A stretch of DNA of 64,000 nucleotides, taken from assembly GCA_019751945.1 (NCBI GenBank), contig JAIEMT010000017.1, positions 62,001 to 126,000 of the forward strand. Reading direction: 5' to 3'. The position numbers and the translations under genes are program-made. Shown here in pieces: positions 42,263 through 51,844 of the stretch. Below the pieces are notes generated by a model. It did no database searches. It was not told the origin of the DNA and worked only from the letters and a program-made list of their open reading frames with translations. The number at the start of each line of letters is the position of its first letter. The first letter of the stretch is position 1. This DNA comes from a bacterium (GTDB lineage: Bacteria > Bdellovibrionota > UBA1018).

Positions 42263-43357
42263 AATTTCTGGAACTTGATTTGGAAAGTTTGCAGCAGGGG
42301 TGTGTGCCTTGGCCGCAAACCTCATTGCCAATACGGCATCGAAAGAGAAAACGCTTCGAACGCTTTTGAAGAAATCTCCCCATGTTTCACCGGGAAATCC
42401 GACGATAATATTCGTCTTAATCGCTAGTGCGGGGTTCTTTTGCTTCACTTCGGCCATGAGTTTTTCAATAGTGGCTGGATCGTAATAGCGTTCCATTGCA
42501 GCAAGAACGGGGGCGCTTGCGGACTGAATCGGTAAATTGATTCCTACAATTCGAGGATCGGAAAGGACCTGCACCACCCCTTCCGGATACTTCTGCATGA
42601 ACTGAGGATCGAGGTAATTCAAAACGATTTCAAACTGCCCTTCGCGTGATAAAAATCCATTTACCAAGTCGGTGATGTTCATTCCAATGTCTTGGCCCCA
42701 GCAGCCGATATCATCACCCAAGAGCCAGAAATTCTTGTAGCCTGCTTTCAGGCCTGTTTCGAATTCTGAGAGAATGGTTGGGAGTGGGCGACTTTTCAGG
42801 CTGCCCTTGGCCCGCTTAATCGCGCAGAACGTGCACTTTCCAACGCAGCCCGTAGAAACAGTGATGAGAAAGAAGTCTTCATTCACGATGACACTCTTCA
42901 CGATGTTGTGAAGGGGACGAAATTCCATTTTAAAAAGTTTTTCGATGGCAAAATAGAGCGGTCGCATTTTCAAGACGAATTTATGTTTTTTGGAAAGGCG
43001 CTCGAAGTCCTCTTTATTAAACTTATGAAACTGCGCAAACGAAGTGGTGCGAGGATTTTGGTCTAAGATCGTGACGTCCGAAAAAGATTTAGCTTTTTTG
43101 GGGTTAATCTTTGGAAAGCATCCCGCCACGACGATTTCTTTACCCGGATATTTCTTTTGATATTCGGCAATCATTCCCGTCGTTCGATCTTCCATGGCTT
43201 TGTTGTAGGCGCAGGTATTAATCAGGATGACATCGGCATCGTCACTAGATGCCGCGGCAGCATATCCTTGGGCGTTATAGTGCTCACGATGGCCAGCGTT
43301 TTCCAGAAGATTGGTCGCACAGCCTTCGGTAGTGGAGAGCAGGTAGTATTTTTTCAC
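42131..43357 (-). CDS. MiaB/RimO-like radical SAM protein without TRAM (copy 2)
   Basis: A 408-residue protein with methylthiotransferase Cys 13 (EGCATN), 49 (INTCAYN) and 80 (AGCFPK) and a radical SAM motif TGCVGKCTFC (171, 175, 178), then AIKRAKGSL, NLPIQSASAPVL and VGFPGETWGDF. No TRAM domain follows; the tail is about 40 residues. It is the closest relative in the window of the 28638-29915 protein, sharing PLHNI and the GCWGQD segment. It follows the 43367-44368 gene by nine bases. A methylthio- or sulfur-insertion role on a local substrate is a guess. Confidence 0.85.
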   Translation of the reverse strand: MKKYYLLSTTEGCATNLLENAGHREHYNAQGYAAAASSDDADVILINTCAYNKAMEDRTTGMIAEYQKKYPGKEIVVAGCFPKINPKKAKSFSDVTILDQNPRTTSFAQFHKFNKEDFERLSKKHKFVLKMRPLYFAIEKLFKMEFRPLHNIVKSVIVNEDFFLITVSTGCVGKCTFCAIKRAKGSLKSRPLPTILSEFETGLKAGYKNFWLLGDDIGCWGQDIGMNITDLVNGFLSREGQFEIVLNYLDPQFMQKYPEGVVQVLSDPRIVGINLPIQSASAPVLAAMERYYDPATIEKLMAEVKQKNPALAIKTNIIVGFPGETWGDFFKSVRSVFSFDAVLAMRFAAKAHTPAANFPNQVPEILKLARMAIMNTAILARHGWVVLKSLFDSRPQEPLHSLDRVHQH

Positions 43358-43366
43358 TTTGTGTAT

Positions 43367-44368
43367 TTATCCCCGGCCTTCAATTTTTACCATGTGCGGA
43401 TCGTGGGGGTCAAGGTGAGCTACGATGATCTGAGTCACGTCTCGAGTGAGTCGCGGTAAATCCCGAACAGAAGTAGGATCAAATGCCCGACTAGCTGCGG
43501 TTGAAAGAGATTCTATGTCTTTCAAATGAGTCCAAGAGGAATCCCCGGATTCCAAAGACACGTGGTTGGGATACTGAGTTAAAATACCGTTGAGTTCCCA
43601 TTCTAGTTGAGCTGCAAATACTTGGGAAAGTTCCAGTCCGAGGGTTGGAAGCGGTGAGGAATGAAAACAGAAACGATGAGGAAAAAAGGCCCATTGCCAG
43701 GGGCGAACCTCTAGAAGCAGGGTTTGACGACAGTCGGCCACCTCGGCGTGTTGAAGTTCAAAGAAAAACTCCAGCCAGTTGAGAGCATCTCGAATCATCG
43801 GTGGGGATTGTATTCCGGCCAACCAAAGAACAAGACGTAGGATAGACGCAATGGCTTGATGTGGCTGATAGGCAAAGCCTACTTCTGCGGTCTCCGGAAA
43901 ATCTTGAGCGATTGCGTGAAAGTGACGGTCCCACTTTTTTTTTCGACTTGCTGGCCTACTTTGGAGATTGTGTAAATCATTTTCCAGCATGCGCAGGATA
44001 AAAGCACTTGCCCTGGCGGAGGTTTTTGGAAGACAGCTCGAGAGGTGCTGCTTCAACTGAGGATCCCGATCCAACTCCCAGGGATTCAAGAGTTGCGCGT
44101 GAAGTGAAAGGTTCTTCCTCGAGTAAAGATTCATTTCTCCTAAAGCGGGAAAGGCCAACTTGGTTACTTTCAGGAGCGCGCGAACCGTCTTGGCTTGTTG
44201 AGGGGAAAGGTTGTCGGAGAGCAGAGTGAGGTCTAAGTCACTCCGAAAAGGTTGAAAAGCATCGGTCAGAATACTGTTTCTAGCCCAGGTTTGGGTGTTC
44301 TGATTGCGAAGACTGAGAGCAAGGACACGATCCAAACTCATGCGGACCAAATGATAAGCTGCCTTCAT
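43367..44368 (-). CDS. Uncharacterised protein, possible nucleotidyltransferase-like N-terminus
   Basis: A 333-residue protein. The N-terminal FQPFRSDLDLTLLS resembles the D-x-D motif of nucleotidyltransferase folds, but the Gly-Ser that normally precedes it is missing. The rest is rich in Leu and Trp, with no recognised family. It lies in a long minus-strand run, 21 bases after the coiled-coil gene and nine before the MiaB-like gene. Confidence in the gene is fair; the function is open. Confidence 0.5.
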   Translation of the reverse strand: MKAAYHLVRMSLDRVLALSLRNQNTQTWARNSILTDAFQPFRSDLDLTLLSDNLSPQQAKTVRALLKVTKLAFPALGEMNLYSRKNLSLHAQLLNPWELDRDPQLKQHLSSCLPKTSARASAFILRMLENDLHNLQSRPASRKKKWDRHFHAIAQDFPETAEVGFAYQPHQAIASILRLVLWLAGIQSPPMIRDALNWLEFFFELQHAEVADCRQTLLLEVRPWQWAFFPHRFCFHSSPLPTLGLELSQVFAAQLEWELNGILTQYPNHVSLESGDSSWTHLKDIESLSTAASRAFDPTSVRDLPRLTRDVTQIIVAHLDPHDPHMVKIEGRG

Positions 44369-44389
44369 CGAAAAGAATGGTAGCAGGCA

Positions 44390-46348
44390 TTAAGCGGCTT
44401 TGCCACCGTTGCCGCCCGCTTTTGGATCAGGCTTCGTTGCGGCAGGCGCTGCAGGCTTCTTTGCATCGGGCTTAGCAGGCTCGCCAGGTTTTGCCTCACC
44501 GGGTTTTGTCGCAGCTTGTCCCAAAGTTCCCGATTCGGATTCTTCAGGGGGAAGTCCCGCAATCTTTCGTTTTAGTTTTCGGACTTCTGCGCGAGATTTT
44601 TCAAGTTCCATTTTCATCTGAAGTTCTTGCTGTTTGCTGGACGACAGTTGGGAAGAGAGCTGCTCCACTTCCTTCTTTCTTACGGAGATGGCTGTTGCTG
44701 CGGCGGCCAACTTCTGTTTGAGGGCTTCAATGGCGCGACCTTCCGCTCCTTCTTTAGACGCCGCCTGTAGGGTCTTATTTCGGTCAGAGAGCTCTTGATT
44801 CGTTTTTCGAAGGTCATCGATGGATCGTTGAGATTTTTGCAACTGATCCGAAAGAGTGGCTATCTCGCTCATTCTCTCGGCATCGTTCCTGACCGAGGCT
44901 TTGTTGTCCGAAATCGTTTCTCTGAGCTTTTCAATTTTAGCGTAGAGTTTCAGATTCTCTTCTTTGAGTGTCGCAATCATCTTTTGAGACATTGCAAATC
45001 GTTGTTTCATGCCGGTGTCTTGTTCACCGTCATGCATGGTGTCCTTTAGATTTTCAATGGTGTTATTGAAAACACTCATCTGCTCTGTGAGATGATTAAT
45101 CTTCGCTTCGCGCTGCTTGATAATTTCTTCCCGCTTTCGGATTTCTTCTTTCATCTGGTCGCGCGAACTCTTGATTTCTATTTCTTTCTTACGAATGGAT
45201 TGGTTCAGTTTTTTAGCGAGATCCACCAGGCGTCCTCGAGCCGCAACAATATCCGAGATCAAATTCTTCTTATAATTCTCAGCGCGAACATCTTTTACTT
45301 TTTCTGCATCTCCGCCGGCCGCATCTTTTTCTGGATTTTTCTTTTTACCTTCCGAGTAATCCAACGCCGCTTCTAGCTCATCCATTGCCAGGTTGAGTTG
45401 ATTGCTTGTTTCGGTAGACATGCTTTCACTACCGCCGCCAATACTGATGCCAAGGCCGCCAGATTTTTTCTTTTTCAAGAATGGAAATATTTTATTGAGA
45501 AGCGTGGGTGCTTTACTCCCATCGGTTTTGCTGCCGGCAATCACCGTGGTTTGCGTGTCGTTAATGCTTTCTCCGGTTCCAGAAATCGTCTGAACCGAAG
45601 GAGGAGGAGTTTGAGCCTGGTCGGCTGCGATGACCGTGACAAACTTCCCGGCATTCTGGTCGCCACCCGAAACCTTGGAGAAGTCTCCCGAAGAGTAGGG
45701 GAGTTTTCTCATTCGGCTGGCGTCGGCCTTTAAAAGTTCTGCGTAAGGCAAGTCGCCTAACTCGGTGTAAGTTTTTGCAGGGGCTACCTGTTGGGAAGTG
45801 GCCTGAACATTTACAAAAATAAAAGGATTCGATGTTTGCGCGTCGGCATCAGAAATTTTTCCGGGAAGAGCGAGAAGCGAAACGATTTCCACTCGATTTT
45901 GCCCCGCCTGATAACGCATGACCACTCGGCCTGCGTACTTGGTGATTTGAACGGCAAGCTCTTCTAACGCTCCTTTGGGGGTTCCGCTGGTAATCCGCTT
46001 AGTGGTTTCTGCTTCGTTGACAGGAATGCGAGTGGGCAGTTGGAAAGAGATTCCGATTGCGATTTTTTCTTCATCCGAGCCAAATTCTAGAGAAATCGGG
46101 ACGGGCTGCTTCATTGAAACTGCCGCAAAATACCCTTCATATGCGGTGAAAAGCACCACGGCGCGGAGTTTAAATTCTGCAGCACCTTGAATACCAAACT
46201 TGGCATTGATCAGGTCTGTAACGCGCCCCAAGTGTTTGGTTGAAAAGATGCTGTCGTAAAAGACCTGGCAACCTTCGTTTAGAAGTCCGGAAACGCCGAA
46301 GCTCTCCAACGATCGGACAGGATTTTTTCCGAATTTGAAATCCTTCAT
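44390..46348 (-). CDS. Large coiled-coil protein with Pro/Ala/Lys-rich tail
   Basis: A 652-residue protein. Residues 1-170 form a globular N-terminal region (LNEGCQVFYDSIFSTKHLGR). A low-complexity linker (TPPPSVQTISGTGESIND) follows, then a long coiled coil (about 370-590: IKSSRDQMKEEIRKREEIIK, LKEENLKLYAKIEKLRETI). The tail is a Pro/Ala/Lys/Gly-rich repeat region (KPGEAKPGEPAKPDAKKPAA). No family was recognised. Its ATG overlaps the previous stop by four bases, so it is coupled to the 46345-47265 gene. A scaffold for an envelope or filament system is possible. Confidence 0.65.
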   Translation of the reverse strand: MKDFKFGKNPVRSLESFGVSGLLNEGCQVFYDSIFSTKHLGRVTDLINAKFGIQGAAEFKLRAVVLFTAYEGYFAAVSMKQPVPISLEFGSDEEKIAIGISFQLPTRIPVNEAETTKRITSGTPKGALEELAVQITKYAGRVVMRYQAGQNRVEIVSLLALPGKISDADAQTSNPFIFVNVQATSQQVAPAKTYTELGDLPYAELLKADASRMRKLPYSSGDFSKVSGGDQNAGKFVTVIAADQAQTPPPSVQTISGTGESINDTQTTVIAGSKTDGSKAPTLLNKIFPFLKKKKSGGLGISIGGGSESMSTETSNQLNLAMDELEAALDYSEGKKKNPEKDAAGGDAEKVKDVRAENYKKNLISDIVAARGRLVDLAKKLNQSIRKKEIEIKSSRDQMKEEIRKREEIIKQREAKINHLTEQMSVFNNTIENLKDTMHDGEQDTGMKQRFAMSQKMIATLKEENLKLYAKIEKLRETISDNKASVRNDAERMSEIATLSDQLQKSQRSIDDLRKTNQELSDRNKTLQAASKEGAEGRAIEALKQKLAAAATAISVRKKEVEQLSSQLSSSKQQELQMKMELEKSRAEVRKLKRKIAGLPPEESESGTLGQAATKPGEAKPGEPAKPDAKKPAAPAATKPDPKAGGNGGKAA

Positions 46349-47265
46349 CCTGCCACCTCCAGAAACCCTTCAGGTCCGTAGATGGAGGCCTTGGCAAACT
46401 CATTGCTTCTCAACTTGTCTTCGACGCGGCCGATGCGTGACAGAATTTTTAGTGAGAGGTGATCTCCCCGCTTTTGTAGAATTTGTTTAAATTCTGTTTC
46501 CTCAGGTTGAGCTAATGCGAATTGAGCTAGGCTCAAAAGTTCGTCGCCTACGAAATGCCCCTCTAGCGGCGCGGCCGCATCCAGAGGCATCTTTGCGTCT
46601 TTTAAAGAATTCAGAATGGCCTGAGTTCGCAAAGCATTGAGAAAGTGAATATCGCAGTAACCCAAGTGAAGGGCTAGAAAAACAGCCCAACCAGAGAGCA
46701 GCATGCCCTTTTCTAGGGCCTCGACGTTGTAATCGCGACCCTGAAGGAGGACCTGCGGAAGAATGGGGCTGCAGAGCTCCTGAGCAAACACAGCAAGAAG
46801 GAATGGCTCTTGGGTAAATCCTTTCTTCCAAAGTGGGCCGATCATTTTTATGACGGCGTCGGAAACTTCATACGGAGGAGGAGCCTGCGGGAGATGGAGC
46901 TGGTCGAAGCCAACCTTCTCTGCATCGAGCCCAGAGACGAGATCGCCTGGCGATGGAGCAGGAATGCTTTTCTTTTCAAAGAAGTTCCAGGTCACCGTGA
47001 TTCGAACTTCGCGAGCTGCCTGACGATAGGGAATGATTTGATCAATGAAGCGAGTGAAGAAGAACGACTCATAAACTTTTAATTTGTTCAATTCTTCAGG
47101 TGTAAAAAAATCGAGCGGACCTTTCACCGAAACGAATTTCTGATTTCGTTTCATGAAAACGTAAACCGGCGCAACCATAGGCGTGTACGGTTGAATGCTC
47201 TCGATCGAGCATTTCTTCATCTCCGACGCGACATCTGCTGGAAATTTCCGGCGACTAAAATCCAT
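46345..47265 (-). CDS. Uncharacterised cytoplasmic protein
   Basis: A 306-residue protein, no signal peptide. It begins MDFSRRKFPADVASEMKKCS and is helical and Leu-rich, ending in SIYGPEGFLEVAG. No family was recognised. Its end overlaps the coiled-coil gene start, and 39 bases separate it from the ABC ATPase gene upstream. The two ATG overlaps in this run suggest the proteins work as a set. Confidence 0.6.
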   Translation of the reverse strand: MDFSRRKFPADVASEMKKCSIESIQPYTPMVAPVYVFMKRNQKFVSVKGPLDFFTPEELNKLKVYESFFFTRFIDQIIPYRQAAREVRITVTWNFFEKKSIPAPSPGDLVSGLDAEKVGFDQLHLPQAPPPYEVSDAVIKMIGPLWKKGFTQEPFLLAVFAQELCSPILPQVLLQGRDYNVEALEKGMLLSGWAVFLALHLGYCDIHFLNALRTQAILNSLKDAKMPLDAAAPLEGHFVGDELLSLAQFALAQPEETEFKQILQKRGDHLSLKILSRIGRVEDKLRSNEFAKASIYGPEGFLEVAG

Positions 47266-47304
47266 CTCTTCACTTTTCGGAAAAAAAGGAAAGAGATTAA
47301 AGAG

Positions 47305-48303
47305 TTATCTGTCTTGCGCGTAATGACAAGAAGCAAGATGCTGCGCTGAATTAGAGCTGAAATCGTAAACCTTTAAGACGGGTGCGCTAACTCGGCAATT
47401 CTCTTTAACTATTGGACAGCGGGGGTGGAAGTGACAACCGTTTGGCGGCGAAATCGCGGAGGGAACATCGCCCTTTAACACGATGCGGCTTTTTTTGTAG
47501 TCTGGATCGGGAATCGGAATCGCCGAAAGAAGGGCCTTTGTGTAGGGATGACGCGGATCGGAATAGAGTTCTTCCGCTTCGGCAAGTTCGACGATTTTCC
47601 CCAAGTACATGACTGCAACCCGGTTGGAAATATGTTCCACCACCTTCAAATCGTGAGCAATGAAGAGGTAGGTCAGCTTCAATTCCTTTTGGAGATCTTG
47701 GAGCAGATTAATAATTTGCGCTTGAATGGAAACGTCGAGCGCAGAGACGGGTTCGTCGCAAACAATGAACTCTGGTTCCACCGCGAGAGCGCGAGCGATG
47801 CAAATACGTTGGCGCTGTCCCCCAGAAAATTCATGAGGATAGCGAGAGACGGCTTCTCTTCTCAACCCGCAGAGGTCGAGGAGTTTGTAAATACGCTCCA
47901 TTCGGTCATTGCGATTCGTATAGAGTTTATGAATGTCGAGAGGCTCTCCCAAAATATCTTCGACGGTCATTCTAGGATTGAGAGAAGCGTAGGGATCTTG
48001 AAAAATGATCTGCATGTTCCGGCGTAGTTTCCGCATCGCCTGGAAGTCGAGAGCGCGAACATCGGTTCCCTTGAAAGTCACGCTTCCGCTGGTTGGTTCG
48101 ATTAACCGAAGGATCGAGCGACCCAGCGTGGATTTTCCGCAGCCCGATTCGCCCACTAGGCCTAGCGTTTCACCCTTGCGAATATCAAAACTCACGTCTG
48201 AAACTGCCTGAACGCTAGAGACCTCTCGTCCCCAAATCCCACCTTTGATTGGGAATTTCTTGACGAGATTTTTTACGGAGAGAAGGACTTCGGCTTCTGC
48301 CAT
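47305..48303 (-). CDS. Oligopeptide/dipeptide-type ABC transporter ATPase (OppF/DppF-like)
   Basis: A 332-residue ATPase from ATG 48303, which shares a base with the previous stop (TAATG); an ATG at 48321 is a less likely start. Walker A is [12 protein letters not shown], the signature is [11 protein letters not shown], Walker B is [12 protein letters not shown]. The C-terminal [18 protein letters not shown] is the oligopeptide ATPase C-terminal domain with Cys pairs. The second ATPase subunit of the importer; no permeases are in this window. Confidence 0.92.
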   Translation of the reverse strand: MAEAEVLLSVKNLVKKFPIKGGIWGREVSSVQAVSDVSFDIRKGETLGLVGESGCGKSTLGRSILRLIEPTSGSVTFKGTDVRALDFQAMRKLRRNMQIIFQDPYASLNPRMTVEDILGEPLDIHKLYTNRNDRMERIYKLLDLCGLRREAVSRYPHEFSGGQRQRICIARALAVEPEFIVCDEPVSALDVSIQAQIINLLQDLQKELKLTYLFIAHDLKVVEHISNRVAVMYLGKIVELAEAEELYSDPRHPYTKALLSAIPIPDPDYKKSRIVLKGDVPSAISPPNGCHFHPRCPIVKENCRVSAPVLKVYDFSSNSAQHLASCHYAQDR

Positions 48304-49316
48304 TAGATGTCCCTCACGCAACGAATTCCATGAGCTTCGAAATTCGATGGGATCGATCGCAGCTCGGGTTCTTTCTGTTTACACTGATCGATCACGTAAC
48401 TGCAGCGATCTTGAAATCGACAACCTTGCGGAAGGTGAAGAAGGTTCGGCACAATTCCGGGAATCGTTTCAAGTCGGTTCTTCTTCACTTTTCCAGTGGG
48501 ATCCTTATTTAAAACAGGAATGCTGTTCAGGAGGCCCCGGGTATAAGGATGTTTGGGATTTTTAAAGGTATCTTGCCTGCCCGCTTGTTCAACTACTTTC
48601 CCAGCGTACATCACCAATACTTCATCGGCGACTTCGGCTACTACCCCAAGATCATGAGTAATCAGAACCATAGCCATCCCCACTTTTTCTTGGAGCTCAC
48701 GAAGGAGGTCTAAGATCTGCGCTTGAATGGTGACATCCAGGGCCGTGGTAGGTTCATCGGCAATTAAGATATTCGGATTACAGGAGAGTGCCATCGCGAT
48801 CATCACGCGCTGGCGCATTCCTCCAGAGAGCTGGTGAGGATAGTCATCGATGCGTTTTTCGGGGGATGCGATTCCGACCAGCTTCAACATCTCGACCGCT
48901 TTGTTGCGAATATCTTTTTTAGTGAGATCCCTATTATGAAGTTCGATCGCCTCACAGATCTGATTCCCAATAGAAAAGACGGGATTCAGAGAGGTCATGG
49001 GCTCTTGAAAGATCATCGAAATTTCGTTGCCACGAATCTTTCGCATTTCTGAAGAGCTCAGTTTCAAAAGATCTTTGCCTTGATAGAGAACTTCGCCGCC
49101 GATGATTTTTCCAGGTGGATTGGGAATGAGGCGCATGATCGAAAGGCTGGTCACACTTTTTCCGCAGCCTGACTCCCCGACGATGCCGAGAGTTTTTCCT
49201 TTGTAGACACTAAAGCTAACGTCATCGACCGCGCGGATTTCTCCTTGGTCTGAAAAAAAAGAGGTTTTAAGATTTTTTACCTCTAAAACTTTTTCAGAGG
49301 TCTTGCCGCCGCTCAT
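48303..49316 (-). CDS. Oligopeptide/dipeptide-type ABC transporter ATPase (OppD/DppD-like)
   Basis: A 337-residue ATPase with Walker [13 protein letters not shown], the signature [11 protein letters not shown], Walker [14 protein letters not shown], and the C-terminal domain [18 protein letters not shown]. It partners the OppF-like ATPase and overlaps the solute-binding gene end by four bases. These ATPases drive import of short peptides or related solutes. Confidence 0.93.
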   Translation of the reverse strand: MSGGKTSEKVLEVKNLKTSFFSDQGEIRAVDDVSFSVYKGKTLGIVGESGCGKSVTSLSIMRLIPNPPGKIIGGEVLYQGKDLLKLSSSEMRKIRGNEISMIFQEPMTSLNPVFSIGNQICEAIELHNRDLTKKDIRNKAVEMLKLVGIASPEKRIDDYPHQLSGGMRQRVMIAMALSCNPNILIADEPTTALDVTIQAQILDLLRELQEKVGMAMVLITHDLGVVAEVADEVLVMYAGKVVEQAGRQDTFKNPKHPYTRGLLNSIPVLNKDPTGKVKKNRLETIPGIVPNLLHLPQGCRFQDRCSYVIDQCKQKEPELRSIPSNFEAHGIRCVRDI

Positions 49317-51118
49317 TTCTCATCCTTCTTGGGGAGCTGCCTCTTCGCAGGGTCAATTCGGTAGTATTTTGCTTTTCCGAAATCAAAGTCGTGGAACTTG
49401 AAGTTTTTCAGCCATGGCTGAACCAAGTTATCTGCAATTTTGTGAACGCCAAATACCCAAGGACAATCTTCTAACACGATTTCAACCATTCTCCTATAGA
49501 AGCTGCCCCGCATCTTCGCGTCTGCTAGCGGAAAAGCGGTTTCGTAGAGTTGGTCGAAAGTGGGGTTCGAATAGCGGCTATCATTCGGGCCAGGCGGAAA
49601 CTTTTTCGAATAAAAAAGCTGCATGAAGTTTTCGGGATCTGGGAAATCCGCTCTCCACGACTCGAGCCAGAGCTTTGCTTTGCCTTCCTGAATTTCCGCT
49701 GCCAGACTGCGTGGAGAGAGACTCTTGATTTTTATTTTGACGCCAATGGTCTCAAAGCTGCGGCTATAAAATTCGGCAATCTGCTGTCCTTTAGGATCCG
49801 AAGTCGTTAAAAATTCCAGTTCCGGAATGCCCTTGCCGTCCGGAAAGCCCGCCTTCACGAGAAGTTCCTTGGCGCGACCCACGCTAAAGACGCGGTACGG
49901 ATTTTTCAAGCCAGCGTCGTAACCCAGTAGTCCAGGGGGAATCGGACCGAACGCCACAATCACGCGGTCGGCATAGAAGAGATGATTAAAGCTAGGTTGA
50001 TCCACCACCATGCTCAGCGCTTGTCGAAGCGCTTTATTACTGCCTAAAAGAGGGTCTGCTAGATTAAAGGTGAGATGTGTAATCTCCAGCGTCGATGTTT
50101 TTGAAAGCGCATAGCCTTTCGACTTCCACTTCGAATCTAAATCCTTATTGGGCGCTAGAACGCTCTCCAGCTTAGCTCCCGGGACTGGGCTGATGTCGAT
50201 CTTTCCCTCCATGAAGTCAGACCAGCGCTGATTTTCGTCCGCAATTAATCGATAGGTCAGCTTCGGAGCAAGGGGGAGGATCTTCTTTGCGTCGGCGAGG
50301 TGGCCGTCGGTTTTGTCTTCCGTTTCGCCTTCTTCTGGAAAATATTCTTCTCGGTAGCTGGGGTTTTTAGTCCAAACCCAACGCGAAGACCAATCGGCTT
50401 CGGCTAAACGATAAGGCCCCGTCCCTACGGCATGGCGACCTAAGTCTCCCGAGTAGTAGCTCAAAGCTTCATGAGGAACTGCAAAGGAAAAGGGCATGGC
50501 AAAGAGATAGATGAAGCGAGGGCTTGTTTTCGTCAGCTTAATTTGCAAAGTGTAGCGATCGAGGGCCTTGAGGCCTTCAATAGGCTTTGAATAATCCGAA
50601 TTTCCAGATTTTTCAGACTCTTCTCGCCATTCATTTAGTCCCACCACCATTTGATCTAAGTAAGTCCACGAGTGGGATCGTAGTTTGGGATCGGCCGATC
50701 GACGAATACTGAAAACAAAATCATTCGCTACTAATTCGCGTCCCCGTCCTTCGGTTTCTTTAAAGCAAGGGTCGTCGTGAAACAGCACGCCTTTCTTGAT
50801 TTTGAAAGTGATGGTCTTTCCGTCTGCTGAAATCTGGGGCAGCGCTTCGGCAAGATTGGGCGCCAGCGTATAAGGTCGTTTGAGATAGTGATACTGCAGT
50901 AGGCCTTCGTAAGCATTGCCGAGTTGTTCGGTGGAAGGGAGGTCGTCTACCTGTGCAGGGTCGAGAGTTGTTATCGGGATAGGCGTATAAAGTGTAATTC
51001 CGACATCAGCAGCAGCGGGCGCTGAGTGCTGGTCTTTGCGCGAATCCCGGGTGCAGGAATTCGACCCGAGAAGTAATGCCAGAAAAACTACTGATAGCTG
51101 AGATCTCGTTGTCGCCAT
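49313..51118 (-). CDS. ABC transporter solute-binding lipoprotein, family 5
   Basis: A 601-residue protein with a lipoprotein signal ([13 protein letters not shown], Cys 22) and family 5 motifs: [35 protein letters not shown] and [20 protein letters not shown]. The long binding protein with the two downstream ATPases suggests uptake of peptides or other large solutes. The permease genes usually between binding protein and ATPases are missing here. Its start overlaps the end of the LolB-like gene by 31 bases. Confidence 0.9.
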   Translation of the reverse strand: MATTRSQLSVVFLALLLGSNSCTRDSRKDQHSAPAAADVGITLYTPIPITTLDPAQVDDLPSTEQLGNAYEGLLQYHYLKRPYTLAPNLAEALPQISADGKTITFKIKKGVLFHDDPCFKETEGRGRELVANDFVFSIRRSADPKLRSHSWTYLDQMVVGLNEWREESEKSGNSDYSKPIEGLKALDRYTLQIKLTKTSPRFIYLFAMPFSFAVPHEALSYYSGDLGRHAVGTGPYRLAEADWSSRWVWTKNPSYREEYFPEEGETEDKTDGHLADAKKILPLAPKLTYRLIADENQRWSDFMEGKIDISPVPGAKLESVLAPNKDLDSKWKSKGYALSKTSTLEITHLTFNLADPLLGSNKALRQALSMVVDQPSFNHLFYADRVIVAFGPIPPGLLGYDAGLKNPYRVFSVGRAKELLVKAGFPDGKGIPELEFLTTSDPKGQQIAEFYSRSFETIGVKIKIKSLSPRSLAAEIQEGKAKLWLESWRADFPDPENFMQLFYSKKFPPGPNDSRYSNPTFDQLYETAFPLADAKMRGSFYRRMVEIVLEDCPWVFGVHKIADNLVQPWLKNFKFHDFDFGKAKYYRIDPAKRQLPKKDEK

Positions 51119-51804
51119 TTCATTTTTACCTCGCCTCGCGTGGACTTGGCTTCCCAGCGCAAGGGACTCAGCGTTGTTTCTTCGGGGCTGTCGAACTCAA
51201 AATCGACTGCGACTTCTTCCTGGCCTTTGCGTTCCCAGTGAAGCTTTTGCGGCCACAATTCGCCTTCGATAGGTTTGAATTGATAAACAAAGCGTTCAAC
51301 CACTTTTTTGCCTTCGAGGGCTTCGACTTCTAATTCATCTGTCTTAGCTTTGAGGCGAAGTTTGGAGGCCGGTTGGGTGGGGCAGGGAATTTTGCCTAAA
51401 AAAAGATCCGTCGCCCAAGTGAGAGGAATTCCTCCCCAGCTGCCATAGCCTCTTTCTTCGATCTTCTTCGAATCTCCGCGAGTGATGCTGTAGGCTTTGC
51501 CATCCACTTCAATGATGGCTTCTGTGCCGCCAATCAAATTGGTAATTTCCAAATTCAATTTTCCCGGAGCCTTTGCAAAGACGTGAGCTGGAAACTGTCC
51601 GGAGGCTTCGGTGGATTTTGCTTTCATCCACACGGAGCCCTTTGCCTCCTTTATAGGAGGTGTGACGCGACCGGGTTTGCAAGCCTGCTGAAACAAGTAT
51701 TTGGAGTCGGTTCGTTTTTCTTTGGGAATCGAGGCGCAAGAATTGAGAATCAGAAGGCCGGCGCAAAGCAGTGGCCAGGCAGAGAAATTCCGCTGTGGGT
51801 TCAT
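51088..51804 (-). CDS. LolB-like outer-membrane lipoprotein
   Basis: A 238-residue lipoprotein (LLCAGLLILNSC, Cys 23). The mature domain has LolB-like or DUF4292-type beta strands (KLNLEITNLIGGTEAIIEVD, PLTWATDLFLGKIPC, LHWERKGQEEVAVDFEF). LolB receives lipoproteins at the outer membrane; the fold match is loose, so it may instead be another lipoprotein-handling factor. It follows the TPR lipoprotein gene by 40 bases. Confidence 0.6.
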   Translation of the reverse strand: MNPQRNFSAWPLLCAGLLILNSCASIPKEKRTDSKYLFQQACKPGRVTPPIKEAKGSVWMKAKSTEASGQFPAHVFAKAPGKLNLEITNLIGGTEAIIEVDGKAYSITRGDSKKIEERGYGSWGGIPLTWATDLFLGKIPCPTQPASKLRLKAKTDELEVEALEGKKVVERFVYQFKPIEGELWPQKLHWERKGQEEVAVDFEFDSPEETTLSPLRWEAKSTRGEVKMKWRQRDLSYQ

Positions 51805-51844
51805 CCCCTAAGACTATCTCTTTGCGTTAAATGGTCAAGCCGAT

